This document shows, in pieces, positions 42,818-50,789 of a stretch of 64,000 bases of DNA (position 1 is its first letter; the number at the start of each line of letters is the position of its first letter). Where the stretch lies: NCBI GenBank assembly GCA_036504235.1, contig DASXVN010000027.1, positions 25,763 through 89,762 of the forward strand. The letters are read 5' to 3'. This DNA comes from Zipacnadum sp036504235. Its GTDB lineage: Bacteria > Armatimonadota > Zipacnadia > Zipacnadales > Zipacnadaceae. The translations under genes were made by a program, and so were the position numbers. Below the pieces are notes generated by a model, which ran no database searches, was not told where the DNA came from, and worked only from the letters and a program-made list of their open reading frames with translations.

Positions 42818-43610
42818 CACAATTACACAACTAATGGCAACGGTGAGCGAATGGGGGAGTCGCGCCTGGGAGGCGTTGATGGCCCCGCACGCCCCCCCCT
42901 CTGTGCGTGAGCGCCGCACCAAGTTCATGATGGTCGGCGGCTTGGGCGTTTTCGCGGTTGCCGTGATGATTTTGCTCCTGTTTGTCCTGCCCTTCGTGCA
43001 GATGACCGCCGAGGCGCAGTCGCCCGCGCCCGGCGCTGCACCTCCTGCGCCGGGTGCGCCCGCCAGCGGCCCCCCGCCGATGCCGGGAGCCCCGGGAGCT
43101 CCGGGAGCCGCATCGATGCCGGGTGCGCCGGGTGTACCGGGAGCAGAGGCAGGCGCCGCAGCCCCGGCCGCGAGCGGTGTTCCCCAATCGCCTCTTGAGG
43201 TTGCTCGGCCCAATCCCTTTAGCATCGCCGGAGCGGCTCCGCTCCCGGCCTCCGTGACGAAGGAATATCGGACCGGAGCGACGAAATACGGACCGGACTG
43301 GAGTCGGCTGCCGATCACGCTCCGCAAGGGCTTTGTGCGGCCCGAGCGACCGCCGCATCCGCCTCCGGGACCCAGTGCTGAAGACATCCAGGCCATCTCG
43401 GGCGGAGCTGCCGCGAAGTTCTCCGTGAGTATTATCCTGTGGACTCAGGGGTCACCCCTGGCCACCATCGAGGCTGACGGTGACACCGGCAGTGTAGCGC
43501 CGGGTGAGACCTTCCATGGGTGGCGCGTGGTCGAGATCGGGCAGAACTATGTGATCATGCTCGACCCCAAGACAAATACCACGCAAAGGCTGCAACTCAA
43601 GGGCGGTTAG
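42810..43610 (+). CDS. pilP: PilP-like pilus alignment protein, inner-membrane anchored
   Basis: The protein is 266 aa. GTG 42810 overlaps pilO by 8 bp with AAAGG about 11 bases upstream. In classical systems PilP is a lipoprotein that binds the secretin through a C-terminal beta-sandwich. Here there is no lipobox; instead there is a membrane helix (MMVGGLGVFAVAVMILLLFV) at about residues 48-70. A long Pro/Gly/Ala-rich linker (PGAAPPAPGAPASGPPPMPG and on) leads to a beta domain (GSVAPGETFHGWRVVEIGQN, YVIMLDPKTNTTQRLQL), the PilP/GspC homology region. Its position between pilO and the secretin genes supports the assignment. Confidence 0.78.
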   Translation: MNNTITQLMATVSEWGSRAWEALMAPHAPPSVRERRTKFMMVGGLGVFAVAVMILLLFVLPFVQMTAEAQSPAPGAAPPAPGAPASGPPPMPGAPGAPGAASMPGAPGVPGAEAGAAAPAASGVPQSPLEVARPNPFSIAGAAPLPASVTKEYRTGATKYGPDWSRLPITLRKGFVRPERPPHPPPGPSAEDIQAISGGAAAKFSVSIILWTQGSPLATIEADGDTGSVAPGETFHGWRVVEIGQNYVIMLDPKTNTTQRLQLKGG

Positions 43611-43631
43611 TGAGTGTTGCCGCAGCGAATG

Positions 43632-43640
43632 TGGTATACT
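43632..43640 (+). promoter_or_regulatory. Extended -10 promoter upstream of the secretin-N gene
   Basis: TGG immediately followed by TATACT (43635-43640) is an extended -10 element; no good -35 is needed or seen. It lies about 95 bp upstream of the ATG at 43735. Confidence 0.55.
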
Positions 43641-43734
43641 AATAAGTGAGGAAGCAGCGCTGACTTGCCGCCAGCCCTGACGGGCGCGGCGCCCAGCGTA
43701 AGTGTGTGGTTGTGGAGTCGAGGAGGACCGAATT

Positions 43735-44520
43735 ATGAACAAGCGAATGGCTATTCTCGCGATGGCGGTCTGGCTGATGATCGGTTGGGCCAGCACAGCG
43801 CTGGCGCAGGATCAGGGCATCAACCTGGACTTCGAGGATCAGCCGCTGGGAGTGGCGCTGCGCGCCCTCAAGCAAGTCTACGGTCTGCAGTACTCCATCG
43901 CCCCGGACTTGGCCAACAAGCGCGTGACCGTGCACCAGCAGGTCGCGAACGTCCAGGAAGCGGTGCAGGAGCTGGCGAAAGCGGCCGGCATCGGCGTCCT
44001 GGTCGATCCGAGCGGTGGCGTTCGGTTCCAGGCGGCCGGGGCCGCTGGTACCGGCACCGGCACCGGTCAGACAGCGGCTAGCCCGTGGGCAGGGACAGGT
44101 ACGGGCAGCACTGTAGCTCAGGCTCCTCCGGCGTGGCGGCCCGGCCAGGGCAATGTGCAGCCGCAGGTCCCGGGCGCGGCCGCAGGTGCGGCTGCTCGTC
44201 CGGGGCAGCCCGGCGCGACTGGCTCTGCCTTGGCGCCTGGCCAGTTCCAGACCCCCTACGGCACTGTCCTGAACGTTCAGGATCTGACCTTGCGGGTGGT
44301 TGACGTGACCTACATTGGCCCCGACCTCTTGGCCGCCCTGTTCGGCGGCAATGCGATCTACGACCAGTCCAGCACGGGCGGCGGCAATCGCGGCACTGGC
44401 AACAATAGCGGTTTCGGCAACAGCGGCACGAGCAACAACAACAGTGGGACCGGTAGCAACCGCAGCAACCGCAGCAGCGGCAGCGGCTCTAACAGTTCCT
44501 CAGGGAACCGGACGTACTAG
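43735..44520 (+). CDS. Secretin N-domain (STN) protein without a secretin pore domain
   Basis: The protein is 261 aa. ATG 43735 with AGGAGG 8 bases upstream. A signal peptide (MNKRMAILAMAVWLMIGWAS...LA) leads into an STN/N0 domain (INLDFEDQPLGVALRALKQ, YSIAPDLANKRVTVHQ). After a Gly/Ala/Thr-rich linker, VLNVQDLTLRVVDVTYIG and LLAALFGGNAIYD resemble the region of PilQ that reads SIECKWADAGSVAEMFGG. The C-terminus is an Asn/Ser/Gly-rich tract. The layout is that of a secretin's N-terminal half with no pore domain, encoded just upstream of pilQ. It may be a secretin-associated periplasmic ring subunit or a duplicated remnant. Confidence 0.72.
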   Translation: MNKRMAILAMAVWLMIGWASTALAQDQGINLDFEDQPLGVALRALKQVYGLQYSIAPDLANKRVTVHQQVANVQEAVQELAKAAGIGVLVDPSGGVRFQAAGAAGTGTGTGQTAASPWAGTGTGSTVAQAPPAWRPGQGNVQPQVPGAAAGAAARPGQPGATGSALAPGQFQTPYGTVLNVQDLTLRVVDVTYIGPDLLAALFGGNAIYDQSSTGGGNRGTGNNSGFGNSGTSNNNSGTGSNRSNRSSGSGSNSSSGNRTY

Positions 44521-44536
44521 CGGAGCGATGACGCCT

Positions 44537-44557
44537 CCCGCGTAAACGCGGGCGTTT
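44537..44557 (+). terminator. Weak hairpin between the STN gene and pilQ
   Basis: CCCGCG-TAAA-CGCGGG followed by CGTTT: a short, stable tetraloop hairpin 16 bp after the stop codon. It could reduce read-through into pilQ or protect the 3' end of the upstream message. Confidence 0.35.
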
Positions 44558-44604
44558 CGGACAGCGAATGAGCGGGACGGAGACATGGTGCCGGGAGGGC
44601 AATC

Positions 44605-46383
44605 ATGGGTATGAGAGCAAACAGGACCCACCAAGTACATTTCACACTCATCACCGCAGCGGTGCTCGTGGGCTTCCTTGGCCTCTTCGCTGCCGCCACT
44701 TGGGCAGCAGAGGAGGGGACGGGAAACGATCAGGCGCTGATCAACCTGACGATTAAGGACGCGGCTGTGTCCGACGTCATCACCATGATCGCCCGCGCGG
44801 GCGGCGTGAATGTGGTGCTCGGCACGGGCACGGAAGGTCGGGTCAAGGCCGTCACTCTCAAGGATGTGACCGTAGAGGACGCCCTGCGCAATATCTGCTT
44901 TGCCGCCGGCATCGGCTGGCGGAAGCAGGGTAACACCTACATTGTCTCCAAGGACCTGCCGGCCACGCCGGTGTTTGTTGATACGACAACGCCACAGGTG
45001 ACGCAGGTCCCGATAGTGAACCCGCCGACCGTGCGACCGCCGGCGGGATCCAGCGGCGTTCAAGTGGCTTCGAGCGGAGCGACGCGGCCCCCGACAGTCA
45101 ACCCTCCGCCCGTAGGCGCGGCCAGCGTGACTGTGCCGACGAGTACCGGCGATATCACGACGGCGAGCATCGAGTGCAAGTGGGCGGATGCGGGCAGCGT
45201 GGCCGAGATGTTTGGCGGCAGCCGCGTGCAGGAAGACCGTAACGGCTTCCGCGCGCCGGCCCTGGGGAGGGGGTATGGGGCCAATCACACGCGGATCAAT
45301 GGCGGCCTCGACCGCGCCATGGCTGGCTTTGGCGAAATGGGCGCCCCGGGCGCTCCCGGAGGCGGCGCCGGGCAGTTCGGCGGCGGGTTCGGTGGCGGCG
45401 GCGGTATCGGCGGTGGCATGGGCGGCGGTTTGGGCGGCGGCCTGGGTGGAAACCGAGGCGGCTTTGGTGGCGGCAATCAGGGCGGCCTTGGCGGAGGCCA
45501 AGGTGGCTTCGGCGGGGCGCAGGGCGGCCAAGGCGGCGGGCAGGGCGGCTTCACACAGTTGCTGCCGGACGGCATGATGCCCCCGATCGCCTACATGCCC
45601 CTGAACGTGCTGTTGGTGCGCGGTACCCAGGAAGCTATCGACCAGTTCCGCGAGGTGCTTTCGCTGCTCGATCAGCCGACCAAGCAGGTAAGCATCTCCA
45701 CGAAGTTCGTGCAGGTGGAAACCTCGCTCGACACCTCGTTCGGCATCGACTTCTTCGTTGATAACGGCGCGGTCGGCTTCTTCAACCAGGGGCTCGCCCC
45801 GGCGACTGGCCTAACCGTGGTTCGTTTCACTCGCGGGAAGTTCACCGCGGAGCTGCGGACGCTGATCAACCAAGGGCGGGCGCAGATCATCAACGAGCCG
45901 CGCGTGACCACGGCCAACAACATGCCCGCCGAAGTTGAGTTCACTACCACGATTCCGTACTACTCGGCGAACGTCAGCTACAATGAGTTTGGCTTCCGCA
46001 CGGTTGACTACACGTCCGAGTCGGTGGATGTCACCAATGCCCTTTACGTGACGCCGCGCATCAACAAGGACGACTCGGTCACGTTGGATTTGCAGCCGCA
46101 GATTCAGGACCAGGTGGGGACGGTAACTGGCCCGAACGGTGAGTCTATCCCCATTACCACCTCGCAATCGGTACTAACCCGGGTGACGGTGGCTGACGGG
46201 GAGACTCTGGCCATCGGCGGTTTGATCCGGCGCAACGATTCGGTCAGTACCCGCCGCACGCCGCTGCTATCCGACATCCCGATCATCGGCAACCTGTTCA
46301 CGGGAGAGACCAAGACGCTGCGCAATTCCGAATTGGTCATCCTGGTAACGCCGCAGATCATCCGCGAGATGCCGAAAGAGTAA
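44605..46383 (+). CDS. pilQ: Type IV pilus secretin PilQ
   Basis: The protein is 592 aa, the outer-membrane pore for the pilus. ATG 44605 has GGGAGG upstream. Signal sequence to about residue 36, an STN/N0 domain (INLTIKDAAVSDVITMIARA; VTVEDALRNICFAAGI), a Pro-rich linker, then an N1-like unit. About 70 Gly-rich residues (GGGFGGGGGIGGGMGGG...) lie near 245-315. Further domains lead to the secretin pore with its signature TRRTPLLSDIPIIGNLFTGE and ELVILVTPQII near the C-terminus. The AMIN repeats of proteobacterial PilQ are absent. A terminator follows. Confidence 0.94.
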   Translation: MGMRANRTHQVHFTLITAAVLVGFLGLFAAATWAAEEGTGNDQALINLTIKDAAVSDVITMIARAGGVNVVLGTGTEGRVKAVTLKDVTVEDALRNICFAAGIGWRKQGNTYIVSKDLPATPVFVDTTTPQVTQVPIVNPPTVRPPAGSSGVQVASSGATRPPTVNPPPVGAASVTVPTSTGDITTASIECKWADAGSVAEMFGGSRVQEDRNGFRAPALGRGYGANHTRINGGLDRAMAGFGEMGAPGAPGGGAGQFGGGFGGGGGIGGGMGGGLGGGLGGNRGGFGGGNQGGLGGGQGGFGGAQGGQGGGQGGFTQLLPDGMMPPIAYMPLNVLLVRGTQEAIDQFREVLSLLDQPTKQVSISTKFVQVETSLDTSFGIDFFVDNGAVGFFNQGLAPATGLTVVRFTRGKFTAELRTLINQGRAQIINEPRVTTANNMPAEVEFTTTIPYYSANVSYNEFGFRTVDYTSESVDVTNALYVTPRINKDDSVTLDLQPQIQDQVGTVTGPNGESIPITTSQSVLTRVTVADGETLAIGGLIRRNDSVSTRRTPLLSDIPIIGNLFTGETKTLRNSELVILVTPQIIREMPKE

Positions 46384-46410
46384 GAAGGCGCGGGCGTCCA
46401 GCGTTGCAAC

Positions 46411-46446
46411 AGAACGGCACACTGACCCAGCGTGCCGTTCTTTCTT
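46411..46446 (+). terminator. Rho-independent terminator after pilQ
   Basis: AGAACGGCAC / GTGCCGTTCT is a perfect 10-bp stem with an 11-nt loop, followed by TTTCTT. The T tail runs straight into AAGGAG (46447-46452), the Shine-Dalgarno sequence of aroC, so read-through into aroC is likely regulated or aroC depends on leaky termination. Confidence 0.85.
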
Positions 46447-46461
46447 AAGGAGAGAATTCGC

Positions 46462-47655
46462 ATGTCGCGGCTCCGCCTCGCTACTGCCGGAGAATCGCAC
46501 GGTCCCCAGTTGACGGCCCTGCTAGAGGGGCTGCCGGCCGGGGTGCCGGTGGATCTGACGATCCTAGATGCCGAGTTGGCGCGCCGGCAGGAAGGGTATG
46601 GCCGCGGCGGGCGCATGGCGATTGAACGCGATGAAGCGCAGATAACGGCCGGGGTGCGGGGCGGGCTGACGCTGGGGTCGCCGGTGGCGCTGGTGATCGC
46701 GAATCGGGACTGGGAGAACTGGCGGACCGGCATGCAGGCGGGGCCCTGGGGCCCGGGGGCAGAGCCAGAGAAGGTGCGGCTGCCGCGTCCCGGCCACGCC
46801 GACCTGGCGGGAGCCGCGAAGTTTGGGCACACCGACTTGCGGAACGTTCTGGAGCGCGCGAGCGCACGCGAAACGGCGGCGCGGGTGGCGGCCGGAGCGC
46901 TGTGCCGGCAGTTTTTGGATGCTCTGGGGATCCGCGTGGGAGGTTGGGTCACGCGCCTCGGAGGAGTGCCCTGTGGCCCGCAGGCAGCCGCGGACCCGGA
47001 GGTGTGGAGCCGGGCGCGGATGTCGGATGTAGCCTGCCCGGACCCGGCGGCCGCGGTGGCGATGCGTGCGGCCATTGACGCGGCGCGGGAGGCCGGGGAC
47101 ACGGTCGGCGGGCGGGTGCGGGTAGAGGCGCTAGGCTTGCCGCCGGGGCTGGGCTCAGTGGCGACCTGGGAGGAGCGGTTGGACGGCCGGCTGGCCCAGG
47201 CCCTCATGAGCATTCCTGCCATTAAGGGAGTTATGGTCGGCGAGGGCTGGGCGGCGGCGGACGGGCGTGGCTCGCAGGTGCACGACGCGCTGCTCCCGGC
47301 TCCGGAGCGGCCCGAGTGGCCGTACCGGCACGCCAGCAACCGGGCCGGAGGCGTGGAGGGCGGCATGACCAACGGGGAACCGCTGGTGGTGGAGGCGGCT
47401 ATGAAGCCCATTCCCACCTTGCTCAACCCCCTGCCTTCTGTAGACCTGGACACCGGCGAGGCCCGGTGCGCGCACATCGAGCGGTCCGACGTTTGTGCCG
47501 TGCCTGCCGCTCTGGTGGTGGCGGAAGCGATGGTCTGTCTGGTGCTGGCCGAGGCGATGCGGGACAAGTTTGGCGGCGATTCTCTGGCCGAGGTGCGCGC
47601 CAACCTGGAATCATACCGGCTGTCGCTCGCCGCGCGCCTGCGGGGAGAAGGGTAG
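46462..47655 (+). CDS. aroC: Chorismate synthase
   Basis: The protein is 397 aa. It converts 5-enolpyruvylshikimate-3-phosphate to chorismate with reduced FMN, the last shikimate-pathway step. ATG 46462 has AAGGAG 9 bases upstream; the frame extends to 46432 through the terminator, which is rejected. The family start motif is ATAGESHGPQLTALLEGLPA (GESHG conserved), then RRQEGYGRGGRM (phosphate-binding Arg-rich), HTDLRNVLERASARETAARV and, near the C-terminus, HASNRAGGVEGGMTNGEPL. Length matches the family (360-400 aa). The next gene begins 3 bp after the stop. Confidence 0.97.
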   Translation: MSRLRLATAGESHGPQLTALLEGLPAGVPVDLTILDAELARRQEGYGRGGRMAIERDEAQITAGVRGGLTLGSPVALVIANRDWENWRTGMQAGPWGPGAEPEKVRLPRPGHADLAGAAKFGHTDLRNVLERASARETAARVAAGALCRQFLDALGIRVGGWVTRLGGVPCGPQAAADPEVWSRARMSDVACPDPAAAVAMRAAIDAAREAGDTVGGRVRVEALGLPPGLGSVATWEERLDGRLAQALMSIPAIKGVMVGEGWAAADGRGSQVHDALLPAPERPEWPYRHASNRAGGVEGGMTNGEPLVVEAAMKPIPTLLNPLPSVDLDTGEARCAHIERSDVCAVPAALVVAEAMVCLVLAEAMRDKFGGDSLAEVRANLESYRLSLAARLRGEG

Positions 47656-47658
47656 CGG

Positions 47659-49299
47659 ATGAAGCTGCGGCCGCCGGCTCGCGGGGTGGTGCTGTGCGGG
47701 TTCATGGCGACCGGCAAGAGCGCGGTGGCCCGAGCGCTTGCGCGGCGGCTGGGTCTGCAGGCGGTGGAGACAGATGCTCTGATCGAGCAGCGCGCGGGCA
47801 AGACGATTGCGGAGATCTTCCAGCAGGACGGGGAGCAGGCCTTTCGCGACTTGGAGAGCGCCGCGGTGGCGCAGGTGGCGACCCAGTCGGGCGTCGTGGT
47901 CAGCACCGGCGGGGGCGCCTTGCTGCGGCCGGAGAACGTAGCGTTGCTCCGGCAGATGGGCCCGCTGGTGTGCATCCAGGCCTCGGCGGAGACCATATAT
48001 CAGCGAGCCCGGCGCAATTCCCGGCGCCCGTTGCTGCACGGGGATGACCCCCAGGCGGCGATCGCTCGTCTTCTGAAAGAGCGCGAGCCGGTGTATACGC
48101 AGGCAGATTTTGCCGTAACCTCAACCGAGCAGGGCTCACCCGCCGGGGTGGCGGAGGAGATCGTAGCGCTGCTCTCCGGCGACAGCCGGACCGCCGGACT
48201 GACCGGCCAGCCGCTGCTGGTGCCGGTGGAGGTCCCGGGGGCCGCCTACCCGATCCATGTGGGCTTTGGCTTGTTGGGGCGGCTGGGCGAGTTGGTTCCG
48301 CCGCCGCGGGCTGGGGCCCGAGCCGCGCTGATCAGCAGCGTGACCCTGGGCGGCAGCTACGGCGAGGCCGCGCGGGCGGGGCTGTGGGCGGCCGGCTGGG
48401 AGCCGACGTTGCACCTGGTTCCCGACGGCGAGCAGGCCAAGCAGATGGCGGTGGCCGAGCGCCTCTGCGGGGAGTTGGTGGAGGCCGGGCACGACCGGGG
48501 CTCGTGGGTGTTCGCTGTGGGCGGCGGCGTGATCGGCGATCTGTCGGGCTTTGTGGCCGCGCTGTACATGCGCGGCGTGAGTTTTGTCACCGTGCCGACG
48601 ACGCTGCTGGCGCAGGTGGATGCCAGTGTGGGCGGCAAGGTGGCGGTGAATCTGCCCCAGGGCAAGAACCTGGTGGGCGCCTTTCACCAGCCGCGCGCGG
48701 TGGTTATGGACCTTGAGACGCTGGCCACACTCCCGGCGCGGCAGTGGGCGGAAGGCTGGGCCGAGATCATCAAGCACGCGGCGCTGGCCGATGCCGAGAT
48801 GTTCGCGTATCTGGAGGAGCACCTGGCGGAGATCGACCTTACCCAGCACGCGGCGCTGCAATATGTGGTGGGGCGTAACTGTCAGATCAAGGCCGAGGTT
48901 GTCGCGCAGGACCCCGAGGAGCGGGGCTGGCGCGCGGTGCTGAACTTTGGCCACACGGTGGGCCATGCGCTGGAGCGGGCGGCGACCGAGTGGTCGCTGG
49001 GGCACGGCGAGGCGGTGGGTCTGGGCATGGTGGCGGAGACGCGCTGGGCGGAGGCGCACGGGCACACGCCGGCGGGTACCGCTGACCGGCTGGCTGCCCT
49101 GCTGGAGAAGGCGGGACTGCCGGCGGCTCCGACCGGGCTGGACCTCGCGGCGGCGCGGCCGGCGCTCAAGACCGACAAGAAACTGCTAGCCGGACGGCTG
49201 GCGTTGCCGGTGCTGAGCGGAATCGGTAGCGTTCGCTTGCTGCCGGACGTAGGTCTCGCGGAGATGGAAGAGGCGCTGCAGTGGACAGCGAAAAGGTGA
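47659..49299 (+). CDS. aroKB: Bifunctional shikimate kinase / 3-dehydroquinate synthase fusion
   Basis: The protein is 546 aa. Residues 1-175 are shikimate kinase (AroK): P-loop GFMATGKS (14-21), shikimate-binding D39 in ETDALIEQRAGKTI, and STGGGALLRP (82-91). Residues about 185-546 are 3-dehydroquinate synthase (AroB): NAD-binding VFAVGGGVIGDLSGFVAALY, VDASVGGKVAVNLPQGKN, EGWAEIIKHA and the zinc-binding NFGHTVGHALE and GEAVGLGMV segments. Fused AroKB occurs in some bacteria. It sits 3 bp after aroC, so the two are co-transcribed; synteny aroC-aroK-aroB beside pilQ is common. Intermediates of steps 2 and 5 are not adjacent, so the fusion is probably regulatory or co-expression driven. Confidence 0.95.
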   Translation: MKLRPPARGVVLCGFMATGKSAVARALARRLGLQAVETDALIEQRAGKTIAEIFQQDGEQAFRDLESAAVAQVATQSGVVVSTGGGALLRPENVALLRQMGPLVCIQASAETIYQRARRNSRRPLLHGDDPQAAIARLLKEREPVYTQADFAVTSTEQGSPAGVAEEIVALLSGDSRTAGLTGQPLLVPVEVPGAAYPIHVGFGLLGRLGELVPPPRAGARAALISSVTLGGSYGEAARAGLWAAGWEPTLHLVPDGEQAKQMAVAERLCGELVEAGHDRGSWVFAVGGGVIGDLSGFVAALYMRGVSFVTVPTTLLAQVDASVGGKVAVNLPQGKNLVGAFHQPRAVVMDLETLATLPARQWAEGWAEIIKHAALADAEMFAYLEEHLAEIDLTQHAALQYVVGRNCQIKAEVVAQDPEERGWRAVLNFGHTVGHALERAATEWSLGHGEAVGLGMVAETRWAEAHGHTPAGTADRLAALLEKAGLPAAPTGLDLAAARPALKTDKKLLAGRLALPVLSGIGSVRLLPDVGLAEMEEALQWTAKR

Positions 49300-49300
49300 A

Positions 49301-50122
49301 GTGGGCTTGAGAGCCAACGAGCGGCGACGGCGGCGTCTGCGGTTGACCCCGGAAGCGCGACGCCTGCGAACCTGGGGAATTATCCTGGGGGTGGCCAGCA
49401 GCGTGGCCCTCATCGCGGTCGCTTTGCTGGTGCTGATCGGGGGCTCGATTCTGGCGATGGGCAACGGCCCGCGCCAGGTGGTGGTCCCCTCGGTCGCCGG
49501 CCAGCCGCGCGAGGAGGCGCTCAAGGTCCTGAGCAGCGCCGGTCTGGAGGGCAAGGTGCTGGCCGAGATCCCCAGTGACACGGTGCCGCCCGGGGCCGTC
49601 ATTGGTCAGCGGCCTTACGTGGGCAAGCAGGTCAAGGAGGGGCGGCTGATCGAACTCACCGTCTCCACCGGCCCCAAGACCATTAAGGTTCCCGAGGTGA
49701 CGGGCAAACCCCAAGCCGAGGCCCAGCAGATCATCGAGGCGGCCTATCTGAAGGTCGGCACAGTGCGGACCGTGGACTCGGACCAGACGCCGGACACCAT
49801 TATCGAGCAGCAACCGGAAGCCGGGACCGTGGCGGAACGTGACTCCGAGGTGAAACTGACGGTTTCCGGCGGGCCTACTTATAGCTCCTGGACCGCGCCC
49901 AACGGCGACGAATGGGTGTTCCGGCACCTGTCGATCGTGGTGCCCGCCGGGGCGGATCTGCAGCGCGTGCGGGTGGTCCGCGAGCAGTCCGGCAACGACA
50001 CCGTACTCTATGATGAGTTGCATCGGCCCGGCGATAAGGTGGAAGTGGACGTGCAAGCGCCCCGGCGCGCGAAGGTGAAAGTGTACGTGGAAGAGAATCA
50101 GGTCTTCAGTCAACGGCTCTAG
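49301..50122 (+). CDS. PASTA-domain membrane protein
   Basis: The protein is 273 aa. Start GTG 49301 (AAAAGG 4 bases upstream); TTG 49307 is an alternative with better spacing. A very basic N-terminus (RANERRRRRLRLTPEARRLR) and one membrane helix (IILGVASSVALIAVALLVLIG, about 27-48) place the rest outside the cytoplasm. Two PASTA repeats follow: VPSVAGQPREEALKVLSSAG... and VPEVTGKPQAEAQQIIEAAY..., with the QRPYVGKQV and EQQPEAGTV end motifs. PASTA domains bind muropeptides or beta-lactams in Ser/Thr kinases and PBPs, but no kinase or transpeptidase is fused here. The final 75 residues are beta-rich. Confidence 0.88.
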   Translation: MGLRANERRRRRLRLTPEARRLRTWGIILGVASSVALIAVALLVLIGGSILAMGNGPRQVVVPSVAGQPREEALKVLSSAGLEGKVLAEIPSDTVPPGAVIGQRPYVGKQVKEGRLIELTVSTGPKTIKVPEVTGKPQAEAQQIIEAAYLKVGTVRTVDSDQTPDTIIEQQPEAGTVAERDSEVKLTVSGGPTYSSWTAPNGDEWVFRHLSIVVPAGADLQRVRVVREQSGNDTVLYDELHRPGDKVEVDVQAPRRAKVKVYVEENQVFSQRL

Positions 50123-50144
50123 ATGGAGGCCCCCCGGTCGCGCT

Positions 50145-50735
50145 ATGCAACAAACCAGTATCGCCAATACAGACGCAGAACTAATCGAGCGCGCGCGCGG
50201 CGGTGACGCCCGGGCCTTTGACCGGCTGGTGCAGGAGCACTACGTTTTGGCCTATAATACGGCCTATCGGATGCTCGGCAACCCCGATCAGGCCGAGGAT
50301 GCGACCGTGGAGGGCTTCGCCCGCGCCTACCGCTCCCTCGACCGTTTCCGCGGCGACTCCTCGTTTACCACCTGGCTCTACCGGATCGTCACCAACGTCT
50401 GCCTGGACTACCTGCGCGCGCCCGCGCAGGCGACTACCTCGCTGGACGAGGGCGGAGGCGAGGACGGGGGGCTGGCGCGCGAGGTGCCGGATGAGTCCAG
50501 CAACCCCGCCACTAGTGCGCTGCAAAAGCGCCGCCAGCAAGCCGTGCACGCCGCGCTGCAGCGCCTGAGCAGCGAACATCGCGCCGTGCTGGTGCTCTAC
50601 GATCTCAACGGGTTTTCCTACGAAGAGGTGGGTACGACTCTGGGGATTCCGGTGGGAACGGTCAAATCTCGACTAAACCGCGCGCGACACGCGCTTAAGC
50701 AAGAACTCCAGGAACAGCTGGAACTTTTCGAATGA
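50145..50735 (+). CDS. ECF-family RNA polymerase sigma factor
   Basis: The protein is 196 aa, a group 4 (ECF) sigma70-family factor. ATG 50145; the nearest Shine-Dalgarno (GGAGG at 50126-50130) is distant, so translation may be weak. Region 2 (ARAFDRLVQEHYVLAYNTAY; QAEDATVEGFARAYRSLDRF; TTWLYRIVTNVCLDYLR) binds -10 DNA and the core enzyme. An acidic linker is followed by region 4 (LQRLSSEHRAVLVLYDLNGF; SYEEVGTTLGIPVGTVKSRL) for -35 binding. The gene right downstream encodes its membrane anti-sigma factor. It probably responds to an envelope signal. Confidence 0.94.
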   Translation: MQQTSIANTDAELIERARGGDARAFDRLVQEHYVLAYNTAYRMLGNPDQAEDATVEGFARAYRSLDRFRGDSSFTTWLYRIVTNVCLDYLRAPAQATTSLDEGGGEDGGLAREVPDESSNPATSALQKRRQQAVHAALQRLSSEHRAVLVLYDLNGFSYEEVGTTLGIPVGTVKSRLNRARHALKQELQEQLELFE

Positions 50736-50789
50736 GGGGTAAGTCATACCCACAGCACGGTCCAGGGAGTCTCGCTGGAGGCGCAGACA

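Noticed and set aside
45350..45560. Gly-rich tandem stretch in pilQ as a repeat array or CRISPR
   Set aside because: It is in frame GGX coding sequence within the secretin; units vary and there are no spacers.
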